In this document: positions 1-5,739 of the stretch, piece after piece
Layout of the letters: every line of letters begins with the position of its first letter
Position numbering within the stretch: position 1 is the first letter of the stretch
Source: Weeksellaceae bacterium
GTDB taxonomy: Bacteria > Bacteroidota > Bacteroidia > Flavobacteriales > Weeksellaceae
Direction of reading: 5' to 3'
DNA length: 7,817 nucleotides
Assembly (NCBI GenBank): GCA_022701475.1
Contig: JAKOOI010000023.1
Span: 1-7,817, forward strand
Position numbers and translations under genes: made by a program
Notes under the pieces: generated by a model
The model's input: only the letters and a program-made list of their open reading frames with translations
Database searches by the model: none
Told to the model about the DNA's origin: nothing

Positions 1-125
1 CCGCCTTTATCAATAATGAAGCCTTGTTTTTCACCAACCCTCATTTCATATTCGGTGTTTTCATCCTGTGCACTGAGCTGTAATGAGATAAAGCTCATCA
101 ATCCCACGAGTACTAGTTTTTTCAT
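1..125 (-). CDS. Secreted protein of unknown function, N-terminal fragment
   Basis: This is the first 41 codons of a minus-strand gene that runs off the left edge of the window. It starts at ATG 125-123. The translation opens with Met-Lys-Lys, then a hydrophobic stretch (about residues 4-17), then Leu-Ser-Ala-Gln, which is a typical Sec signal peptide with likely cleavage after Ala19. The visible mature part is short and charged (begins QDENTEYEMRVGEKQGF). I do not recognise a family and give no function; the product is presumably periplasmic or exported. A good Bacteroidota-type promoter lies just upstream (150-182), and the terminator of the preceding permease gene lies between the two genes, so this gene is probably transcribed on its own. 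The start is supported by the signal peptide beginning exactly at this ATG. Confidence 0.7.
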   Translation of the reverse strand, partial: MKKLVLVGLMSFISLQLSAQDENTEYEMRVGEKQGFIIDKG

Positions 126-149
126 AAGTTTTTAATTATTCTATTCCGG

Positions 150-182
150 CAAAGATAATTATTCAATTCAAATAAATATCAA
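150..182 (-). promoter_or_regulatory. Predicted Bacteroidota-type promoter of the secreted-protein gene
   Basis: Read on the minus strand, TATCTTTG (157-150) matches the Bacteroidota -7 consensus TAnnTTTG exactly. A TTG (182-180) lies 22 nt upstream, within the usual spacing for the -33 element. The -7 element ends 24 nt before the ATG at 125, which leaves room for a short leader. The flanks are AT-rich. This is a pattern match only, with no start-site data. Confidence 0.5.
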
Positions 183-375
183 ATTAACAAAAGTTTGATA
201 CGAATCAGCCACCCGGTAGCACGAAAACAACAGTAACAGTAAAAGATCTGCTACATCAGTTAATTTTAAGATATGGTCCGTTGCTGTTATGTGATACCGG
301 ATTACTGATGACTTCGTTAATTCAGAACATTATTCTGCAATTCTTTCTGTTCCTGCCTGCAAAATACTGTCAGGC

Positions 376-405
376 AAAAATAAAGGCCCGGATTCTCCCG
401 GGCCT
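376..405 (-). terminator. Rho-independent terminator of the ftsK-lolA-permease unit
   Basis: On the minus strand a perfect 8-bp GC-rich stem, AGGCCCGG (405-398) pairing with CCGGGCCT (391-384), encloses a 6-nt loop and runs directly into a T-rich tract TTTATTTTT (384-376). It begins 27 nt after the permease stop codon. The plus strand has no T tract after the stem, so the terminator works for minus-strand transcription only. Confidence 0.9.
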
Positions 406-432
406 GTCTTTGTCATATGGTAAGATAAATTG

Positions 433-1893
433 CTACTGATACCGCTGATGTTCTTTATCCTTCACAAAAAATTGAGTGACCGGTTTAAAGAATGCCTTGT
501 ATTTCTCGGCATCAAACAGCTGGGAGTCAGTGAGGGCCTTGTAGGTCATCCACATGCCGAAAGGAAAGAGGATGATATTCGGTATCCAGGCTGCCAGGTA
601 AGGATTCAGTTTCCCCGACCATGACATATTTTCGGTACCTACATTGATGATGTAGAAAACGATGAAAATGACAATCGCAATTATGACCGGAAGCCCCATT
701 CCTCCTTTTCTGATGATGGAACCGAGGCTGGCCCCGATCAGGAAGAAGATAATACAGGTAAATGAATAGGTAATGATCCGCTGCTGATAAATAACAACCT
801 TACCGTAATATTTCACGCCCGGATCGATTTCACTGTTCTTTGCTTCGAGGCTGCCTTTCAGGCTTTCCAGCCTGTTATAGGCGTTATGAATGATCTCGAG
901 CCTTTTTTCGCTTTTCAGAGTATCCATTTTCAGGAGCTGCTTCGGTCTGGCTTTCGCCCTGTTCTGTTTGCTATCCATATAGCTGATGACGGAATTGGTC
1001 TGGTTCAGGACATCAGTATTTACGGTGGTGAAAAACTTATCGTTATCGCTTTTGGTCTTATCAATGGTTTTGTTCAGTTCCGTGAATGTCTGGAACCGGT
1101 AATCATCGGTGATTTTTTCTTCCTCGATGGCCTTGCTGATGATGTCGCTGATGTCGAAATGGGAAGTCAGGGAATCAAATTTAATGGCCTGGTCCGGCTG
1201 CTTGATCCGTACATTTTCGCCCCTTCCTTCAAAATTGTCTTCATATACGTAACCGTTGTAGAGGACCAGTTTAAGATAGTTTTTATTAACAGCCTGTACA
1301 AATTTCCCTTTCTGCGCCACAATGGAACGCTGGTTTTCATAGGAGGTGGCTTTTTTATGAATGAAAACCCCTTCTATATTTTCCCCGTTTTCCCCGGTGA
1401 TCTTATCGAATTTCACCATGTATCCCGGAATCTGGTCGATGAACTGGCCGGGTGTGAAGTTCAGTGCAGGTTTGGTCTGGGCAATATTGAAAAGCATATT
1501 TTTGGCCTTTCGCTGGAAATCCGGGATGATATTGTTGGAGAAAAAGTACAGCATGACAGCCATCACCGTCGTAACGCCAAGTAAGGGAAGCATCACGCGG
1601 GTGAGTGAAATTCCCGCGGCTTTCATGGCGGCAAGTTCATACCGTTCCCCGAATTCCCCGAAGGCCATAATGCTCGCCAGTAAAATGGTCAGCGGCAGTA
1701 CCATGCTGATCACATTGACCCCAAGGTAAAATAGAAGCTTGAGGATCTGAAAAGTGCTGAGCCCTTTCCCCATAAACTGTCCCAGCTGAACCCATACGAT
1801 GTTCACGATAAAAATGAAAAACAGTACGCTGAATATAAAGAAAAACGGTCCGAAGAAGGTTTTAATAATATAGCGGTCTAGTATTTTAAACAT
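433..1893 (-). CDS. LptF/LptG-family permease (YjgP/YjgQ), lipopolysaccharide export
   Basis: A 486-residue inner-membrane protein of the LptF/LptG family. In the Lpt system these permeases work with the ATPase LptB to pull LPS from the inner membrane and pass it to the periplasmic bridge. Six membrane segments are visible: about 12-35, 53-78, 98-118, 371-393, 399-419 and 431-453, arranged 3 + 3 around one large periplasmic region, as expected for the family. The stretch at about 77-95 (FGEFGERYELAAMKAAGIS) resembles the cytoplasmic coupling helix that contacts LptB. Residues about 140-245 look like the periplasmic beta-rich domain. Residues about 250-360 are an additional charged, probably helical segment, which makes this protein longer than the roughly 360 residues of proteobacterial homologues. 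It is the last gene of the unit, 139 bp after lolA and followed by a terminator. I cannot tell LptF from LptG here, so no symbol is given. The start MFKILDRYIIKTF fits the family. Confidence 0.9.
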   Translation of the reverse strand: MFKILDRYIIKTFFGPFFFIFSVLFFIFIVNIVWVQLGQFMGKGLSTFQILKLLFYLGVNVISMVLPLTILLASIMAFGEFGERYELAAMKAAGISLTRVMLPLLGVTTVMAVMLYFFSNNIIPDFQRKAKNMLFNIAQTKPALNFTPGQFIDQIPGYMVKFDKITGENGENIEGVFIHKKATSYENQRSIVAQKGKFVQAVNKNYLKLVLYNGYVYEDNFEGRGENVRIKQPDQAIKFDSLTSHFDISDIISKAIEEEKITDDYRFQTFTELNKTIDKTKSDNDKFFTTVNTDVLNQTNSVISYMDSKQNRAKARPKQLLKMDTLKSEKRLEIIHNAYNRLESLKGSLEAKNSEIDPGVKYYGKVVIYQQRIITYSFTCIIFFLIGASLGSIIRKGGMGLPVIIAIVIFIVFYIINVGTENMSWSGKLNPYLAAWIPNIILFPFGMWMTYKALTDSQLFDAEKYKAFFKPVTQFFVKDKEHQRYQ

Positions 1894-1897
1894 TCGC

Positions 1898-1905
1898 CAA
1901 AATTA
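1898..1905 (-). promoter_or_regulatory. Possible internal -7 element before the permease gene
   Basis: On the minus strand TAATTTTG matches TAnnTTTG and ends 4 nt before the permease ATG. I found no TTG at the usual 17-23 nt spacing; the nearest TTTG is only 12 nt upstream. If used, it would give an almost leaderless transcript. It may equally be chance in AT-rich DNA. Confidence 0.25.
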
Positions 1906-2032
1906 ATGAAAAAGCCACAAAGTTTCCTTTGCAGCTTTTATATTTTATGAAATTTTATTACATGATAAAACCGGAAATGCCCTTCCTGATAAAATGTCCT
2001 GTAGATCAGGCGGCTTCAGCAGTGTCTTTAAC

Positions 2033-2680
2033 TCAGAGTTCGGTGATCAGGTAATTCTTATACTTGCTTTTATCGAAAACAAACATGCCCGGATCCAGGT
2101 TCTGGTTTTCTTTATATTCCTTGATGGCAATGACCGCCACATCATTGTTGTTGCCATGCTGCTCAAGCTTCACCATCTGTTTTTTTGCCGTATCAACAAA
2201 TAAGTATACGTATTTGATTCCGTTTGACTTAACCGGAGTGAGTTTGATCAGATCCGTATTGACCCCGTTCACGTTCTTCTTACCGCTGTAAGCAACATTG
2301 TAATCTTTACGGTAGGTGGAAAGGTAGTTGATAGGGGAGAACATCGAGCTGCTTCCGTTCGGCCTGGCCACTGTTACTTCCATATCTTCGGTATTGATAT
2401 TGTAGATTTTATTCCCGTCGAAAATCTGTTCCGTCTCCATGATTTTCAGCTTGTACCTATCGCCGGCGGCATAATAAATTCCGGGTTCTGTCTTTCCTAC
2501 CTGGTCGTTGGTTCCCGTTCCGAAAGAAAATTTAAAATAGGAATTCTTTTTGGAATTATAATTGGCCGTTACATCATCCAGTATCTTTTTGGCTTTCGCG
2601 TCAATTTTCTGGGCCTGTGCAAAGCCGATGGTTCCCACTGCCATGCTGCTGATGATAACTTTTGAAACAATGTTTTTCAT
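2033..2680 (-). CDS. lolA: LolA-family outer-membrane lipoprotein carrier protein
   Basis: A 215-residue periplasmic protein, similar in length to LolA (about 200). LolA carries lipoproteins from the inner-membrane Lol ABC transporter to the outer membrane in a hydrophobic beta-barrel-like cavity. A signal peptide covers about residues 1-23 (Lys3, a hydrophobic core, then AQAQ), with likely cleavage after Ala23. The mature part has the expected pattern: an N-terminal helix (about 26-42, with KAKKILDDV), then alternating beta strands including FKFSFGTG (50-57) and FDGNKIYNIN (87-96), the latter resembling the 'DG-x-x-hydrophobic' strand of LolA-like proteins, and a C-terminal FVFDKSKYKN (200-209). 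There is no lipobox cysteine, so it is soluble rather than a LolB-type lipoprotein. It lies 64 bp after ftsK and before the permease, probably co-transcribed with both. The family call rests on signal peptide, fold pattern and context; cargo specificity is inferred. Confidence 0.8.
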   Translation of the reverse strand: MKNIVSKVIISSMAVGTIGFAQAQKIDAKAKKILDDVTANYNSKKNSYFKFSFGTGTNDQVGKTEPGIYYAAGDRYKLKIMETEQIFDGNKIYNINTEDMEVTVARPNGSSSMFSPINYLSTYRKDYNVAYSGKKNVNGVNTDLIKLTPVKSNGIKYVYLFVDTAKKQMVKLEQHGNNNDVAVIAIKEYKENQNLDPGMFVFDKSKYKNYLITEL

Positions 2681-2744
2681 TTTGGTAAATCTTTAATCTT
2701 AGACTTTTGTTAAAGGTAAAAGTTAAATGGATGTTTAATCTAAT

Positions 2745-5351
2745 TTAGCTGCGCAGGTCTTCCAAAAACTGTTCCAAAGAATGCTGGTCGCTGATGAGCA
2801 CTTCTCTCGCTTTTGCCCCGTTGAAGCCGCCTACGATACCGCTTGCCTCCAGCTGGTCCATGATCCTTCCCGCGCGGTTGTAGCCTAGTTTCAGCTGTCT
2901 CTGGAGCATGGATGTGGAACCCTGCTGCGTAGAAACAATAATCCGTGCCGCCTCTTCAAACAAGGCATCCTTTTCATTCGGGTCAAAAGTGCTCACCGTT
3001 CCGGAAGAATCTTCGGAAACATATTCCGGCAGCAGGAATGCAGAAGAATAGCCTTTCTGCTCACCGATGAATTCCGCCACTCTTTCCACTTCCGGAGTAT
3101 CCACAAACGCACACTGCAGCCTCAGGATTTCGTTCCCGTTGAAATACAGCATATCTCCGCGGCCGATCAGCTGGTCTGCACCCGGCGAATCGAGGATGGT
3201 CCTGGAATCCACGCTGGAAATCACCCTGAAGGCAGCCCTTGCGGGGAAGTTGGCCTTGATCATCCCCGTGATGACGTTTACGGATGGTCTCTGGGTTGCT
3301 ACAATGAGGTGGATCCCTACGGCCCGGGCCAGCTGCGCCAGCCTGGCAATCGGCAGTTCCACCTCTTTCCCGGCTGTCATGATAAGATCGGCAAATTCAT
3401 CCACTACCAGAACGATATAGGGCAGGTAGCGGTGTCCGTTTTCAGGATTAAGCTTCCTTTCCGCAAATTTTTTATTATACTCCTTCAGGTTTTTGCAGAA
3501 GGCATTTTTCAGCAGGTCGTAACGGGTGTCCATTTCGATACAAAGCGAGTTCAGGGTATTGATTACCTTATTGGTGTCCGTAATGATGGCGTCATCCGTA
3601 TCCGGCAGCTTGGCTAGGTAATGCCTTTCGATCTTGGAATAGAGAGAAAGCTCTACCTTCTTGGGATCCACCATAACGAATTTCAGCTCACTCGGATGCT
3701 TTTTATACAGCAGGGAGGTAAGGATGGCATTGATCCCTACGGATTTACCCTGGCCGGTAGCACCTGCCATCAGCAGATGGGGCATTTTGGAAAGGTCGGC
3801 CATGAAAATCTCATTGGAAATCGTCTTTCCGAAAACCACCGGCAGGTCCATATCGGTATTCTGGAATTTATGGGACGCAATGACCGAACGCATGGAAACC
3901 ATGGTGGGGTTCTTCCTCGGAACTTCAATCCCGATGGTTCCTTTTCCGGGCATCGGGGCAATGATCCGGATTCCGAGTGCGGAAAGGTTCAGGGCAATGT
4001 CATCCTGGAGCTTCTTGATGGCCGCTACCCGGATCCCCGCTTCCGGGACGATCTCGTAGAGCGTAACGGTGGGCCCGATGGTGGCCTTGATCTCAGCAAT
4101 GCCTACATTGAAATTTTTGAGCAGGCCTACGATCTTGTTTTTATTCTCTTCAAGTTCTTCTTTATTAATGGATATTTCTTCATTTCCATACTCTTTCAGC
4201 AAGTCGATGGTAGGCATCTGGAAGTTGGCAAGGTCCAGGGTATGGTCATAAAGTCCATGCTTTTGTACCAGTTCGTTCGATTTTTTATCGGAATCATCCA
4301 GGGTGTCTATCACCGGTGCCACTTCTACATTGAATTTAATGTCTTCTTTGGGTTCCTCTTTCTTCAGCTCTTCCTTTGGCAAGGTGATTACGGGTGCAGA
4401 AGGTGTCATATCAAATGCATCCTGCGGGCTGGAAACCGGAACGGACCGTTTGGAACCCACACTGAAATCGATATTTACCGGCTGTGGAAAATCTTCTTTT
4501 ATTTTTTTGCTTTCTTCTTCAAATGAAGTGTGGTTCGGGGTAACGATAGGCTCGGGCCCGGATGTTACGGGAACTTCCGGGAACCCTTTCGGCAGGGAAA
4601 CCGGTTCCGGCTCCTGAATTTTGGTTTTCGGTCTGGATTTTACGGGTTCTGTTACGGTAACAGCAGCCGGGATCTCTTCTTTTGCAGCAATACCGGCTTC
4701 TTCAATCAGCTCTTCATCCGCCTCGAAATTTTCATCGGAACTCGGCATCATCGATTTTACCCTTCCGATGGTATTTTCGTTGATATCATTTAATCTGGAT
4801 TTGATGGAACTCGGGCGCAGGTTGAACTCAAGGATAAAATACAGGGCAATGCTGGAAGCAAGCACCATCCAGAGTCCGGCCGAACCGATGATGGCATTCA
4901 GGGAATCCATGATCTGGTAGCCGTATACGCCGCTGAGGACACCCTGTCCTTTGGTAATCGCCCCGAACAGTACAGGAAGCCAGCAGATAAAGAAAAGGGA
5001 ATGCCCTACGGTCTTCCAGGGTTTAAAGATCTTTTTCTTAAGGATCAGCGTACCGAATACCAGAAAAAGAAAAGCGATGATAAACGATGCCACCCCGATG
5101 CTTTCAAAGATAAATACATTTCCGAGCCAGTCGCCGAGCTTACCGAAAAGATTGGAAGATTTGGTGGTTTTATCCAGCATGGTTCCTGCCTGGCTCTGAT
5201 CAGCTTTCCAGTTCATCAGGTAAGAAATAAATGAAAAAGCAAGCACCACGGAAAAAAGGATGCATATAAGTCCGGAAAAGACTCTCGGTTTCGATAAAAA
5301 TTTACCTTTTTCAGGTAACTCCTGCTGTTTTTTTGGTGTAATCTTGTCCAT
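2745..5351 (-). CDS. ftsK: DNA translocase FtsK
   Basis: An 868-residue FtsK/SpoIIIE-family septal DNA pump, which moves chromosome ends through the closing septum and helps dimer resolution at dif. Four N-terminal membrane segments lie at about 24-45, 78-104, 113-131 and 154-174. A linker of about 185 residues (about 180-365) rich in Pro, Glu, Lys and Ser follows. The motor starts near residue 385: Walker A GATGQGKS at 530-537, VDPKKVELS at 561-569, Walker B IVLVVDEFADL at 646-656 with acidic pair Asp651-Glu652, and ATQRPSVNVITG at 685-696. A C-terminal winged-helix gamma domain (about 808-862, containing KLGYNRAGRIMDQLE) should read polarity sequences such as KOPS. All key motor residues are present and the gene is intact. 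The length suits a Bacteroidota FtsK and is well below the 1329 residues of E. coli FtsK, which has a longer linker. It is the first gene of the minus-strand unit. Confidence 0.97.
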   Translation of the reverse strand: MDKITPKKQQELPEKGKFLSKPRVFSGLICILFSVVLAFSFISYLMNWKADQSQAGTMLDKTTKSSNLFGKLGDWLGNVFIFESIGVASFIIAFLFLVFGTLILKKKIFKPWKTVGHSLFFICWLPVLFGAITKGQGVLSGVYGYQIMDSLNAIIGSAGLWMVLASSIALYFILEFNLRPSSIKSRLNDINENTIGRVKSMMPSSDENFEADEELIEEAGIAAKEEIPAAVTVTEPVKSRPKTKIQEPEPVSLPKGFPEVPVTSGPEPIVTPNHTSFEEESKKIKEDFPQPVNIDFSVGSKRSVPVSSPQDAFDMTPSAPVITLPKEELKKEEPKEDIKFNVEVAPVIDTLDDSDKKSNELVQKHGLYDHTLDLANFQMPTIDLLKEYGNEEISINKEELEENKNKIVGLLKNFNVGIAEIKATIGPTVTLYEIVPEAGIRVAAIKKLQDDIALNLSALGIRIIAPMPGKGTIGIEVPRKNPTMVSMRSVIASHKFQNTDMDLPVVFGKTISNEIFMADLSKMPHLLMAGATGQGKSVGINAILTSLLYKKHPSELKFVMVDPKKVELSLYSKIERHYLAKLPDTDDAIITDTNKVINTLNSLCIEMDTRYDLLKNAFCKNLKEYNKKFAERKLNPENGHRYLPYIVLVVDEFADLIMTAGKEVELPIARLAQLARAVGIHLIVATQRPSVNVITGMIKANFPARAAFRVISSVDSRTILDSPGADQLIGRGDMLYFNGNEILRLQCAFVDTPEVERVAEFIGEQKGYSSAFLLPEYVSEDSSGTVSTFDPNEKDALFEEAARIIVSTQQGSTSMLQRQLKLGYNRAGRIMDQLEASGIVGGFNGAKAREVLISDQHSLEQFLEDLRS

Positions 5352-5365
5352 AATGTCAATGTGGG

Positions 5366-5396
5366 CAAATTTAATGTTTTTTCCATACTAAAGGAA
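5366..5396 (-). promoter_or_regulatory. Predicted promoter of the ftsK unit
   Basis: On the minus strand TAAATTTG (5373-5366) matches TAnnTTTG exactly and ends 14 nt before the ftsK ATG. A weak -33 element, TTC in place of TTG (5396-5394), lies 20 nt upstream. The transcript leader would be only about 10 nt long. There is no purine-rich Shine-Dalgarno before the start. The 17-bp dyad at 5399-5415 abuts the upstream side. Confidence 0.4.
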
Positions 5397-5398
5397 TC

Positions 5399-5415
5399 TT
5401 TTTTACCGTAAAAAA
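5399..5415. repeat. 17-bp near-perfect palindrome upstream of ftsK promoter
   Basis: The arms TTTTTTAC (5399-5406) and GTAAAAAA (5408-5415) are exact reverse complements around a single C. It sits directly upstream of the predicted ftsK -33 element, a position suited to an operator or an AT-rich activating element. It is too short and AT-rich to be a convincing terminator. Confidence 0.6.
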
Positions 5416-5526
5416 TACAGGAATATAAAGAAAACCGGCAATGACAACCCCTGTCTTCAGGCATGATAACAGTCCCGGGCTGGGTGTATTTCCTGTAACC
5501 TTTTCCGTTTTTTACAGCCGTATCAC

Positions 5527-5552
5527 TTCGATGGCATATTTCGATGGCATAT
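5527..5552. repeat. Perfect tandem duplication of a 13-bp unit
   Basis: TTCGATGGCATAT occurs twice back to back (5527-5539 and 5540-5552) without a mismatch. No third copy lies on either side. It is in the divergent intergenic region, about 175 bp upstream of ftsK and 190 bp upstream of ccsBA. Either a slippage duplication or a paired protein-binding site. Confidence 0.85.
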
Positions 5553-5620
5553 AAAGATAAGATCATTCTGGTTTTCTTCAAATAAAAATCATAAAAATTA
5601 AAATTTTTCCAATGGCAGAC

Positions 5621-5651
5621 GTTCTTATTAAGAATCCTTCAAAATAAGAAC
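5621..5651. repeat. 9-bp perfect inverted repeat upstream of ccsBA
   Basis: GTTCTTATT (5621-5629) and AATAAGAAC (5643-5651) are exact reverse complements separated by 13 nt. The centre-to-centre spacing is 22 bp, about two helical turns, which fits a dimeric regulator. It lies 33 bp upstream of the predicted ccsBA -33 element. No U tract follows on either strand, so a terminator role is unlikely. Confidence 0.65.
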
Positions 5652-5684
5652 AATGCTTTATAAAATGATAAATAACAGCTTTTT

Positions 5685-5718
5685 TTGGCGTCTTTGTAGT
5701 TTATCATCCTTATTTTTG
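5685..5718 (+). promoter_or_regulatory. Predicted Bacteroidota-type promoter of ccsBA
   Basis: TATTTTTG (5711-5718) matches the -7 consensus TAnnTTTG exactly, with TTG (5685-5687) 23 nt upstream as the -33 element, at the long end of normal spacing. A second TTG (5694-5696) has only 14 nt spacing. The -7 element ends 21 nt before the ATG. The leader is AT-rich without a Shine-Dalgarno, as is usual in this phylum. Confidence 0.5.
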
Positions 5719-5739
5719 CCTATCAAGTATATTTATAAC

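Larger units (their letters stand above)
126..432. other. Non-coding interval between permease gene and secreted-protein gene
   Basis: About 300 bp with no convincing ORF on either strand. It contains the promoter at 150-182, an imperfect long-range inverted repeat (213-222 against 291-300), a second short inverted pair (CATCAGT 254-260 against ACTGATG 304-310), a weak hairpin (354-359 against 371-376) and the rho-independent terminator at 376-405. I see no tRNA, no recognisable riboswitch and no insertion-sequence end. Confidence 0.6.
5352..5739. other. Divergent intergenic region between ftsK and ccsBA
   Basis: 388 bp with no supportable gene. It carries two outward-facing predicted promoters, one for each neighbour, and four short symmetric or repeated elements: a dyad at 5399-5415, an inverted pair CTGTAA/TTACAG at 5493-5498 and 5512-5517, a 13-bp tandem repeat at 5527-5552, and a 9-bp inverted repeat at 5621-5651. 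The segment from about 5580 to 5690 is strongly AT-rich. I see no tRNA, riboswitch or insertion-sequence end. Confidence 0.6.

Noticed and set aside
354..376. Hairpin TGCCTG/CAGGCA beside the permease terminator
   Set aside because: The stem is only 6 bp. On the minus strand it comes after the real terminator and is not followed by a T tract; on the plus strand it is followed by A residues.
886..1584. Open frame of 232 codons on the plus strand, antisense to the permease gene
   Set aside because: It overlaps the well-supported permease frame. The translation is a mirror of the coding strand without a family match or promoter.
1985..2010. Hairpin CCTGAT/ATCAGG after lolA as a terminator
   Set aside because: Only 6 bp with a 14-nt loop and no T tract after it on the minus strand. 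Read-through into the permease gene is more likely.
2711..2718. TACCTTTA on the minus strand as a lolA promoter
   Set aside because: One mismatch to TAnnTTTG at a key base and no TTG upstream at proper spacing. The 64-bp gap fits co-transcription with ftsK.
3621..4526. Open frame of 301 codons on the plus strand, antisense to ftsK
   Set aside because: It lies fully inside ftsK, whose motor motifs prove the minus-strand frame. The translation is rich in Phe, Gly, His and Gln with no recognisable domain, as expected for an antisense shadow.
5216..5581. Open frame of 121 codons on the minus strand reaching from the intergenic region into ftsK
   Set aside because: It overlaps the ftsK N-terminal region in another frame, has no family features and crosses the 13-bp tandem repeat. 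More likely chance.
5612..5647. Mini-ORF of 11 codons (MADVLIKNPSK) upstream of ccsBA
   Set aside because: Too short to support, with no initiation signal and no regulatory codon run such as a leader peptide would have.
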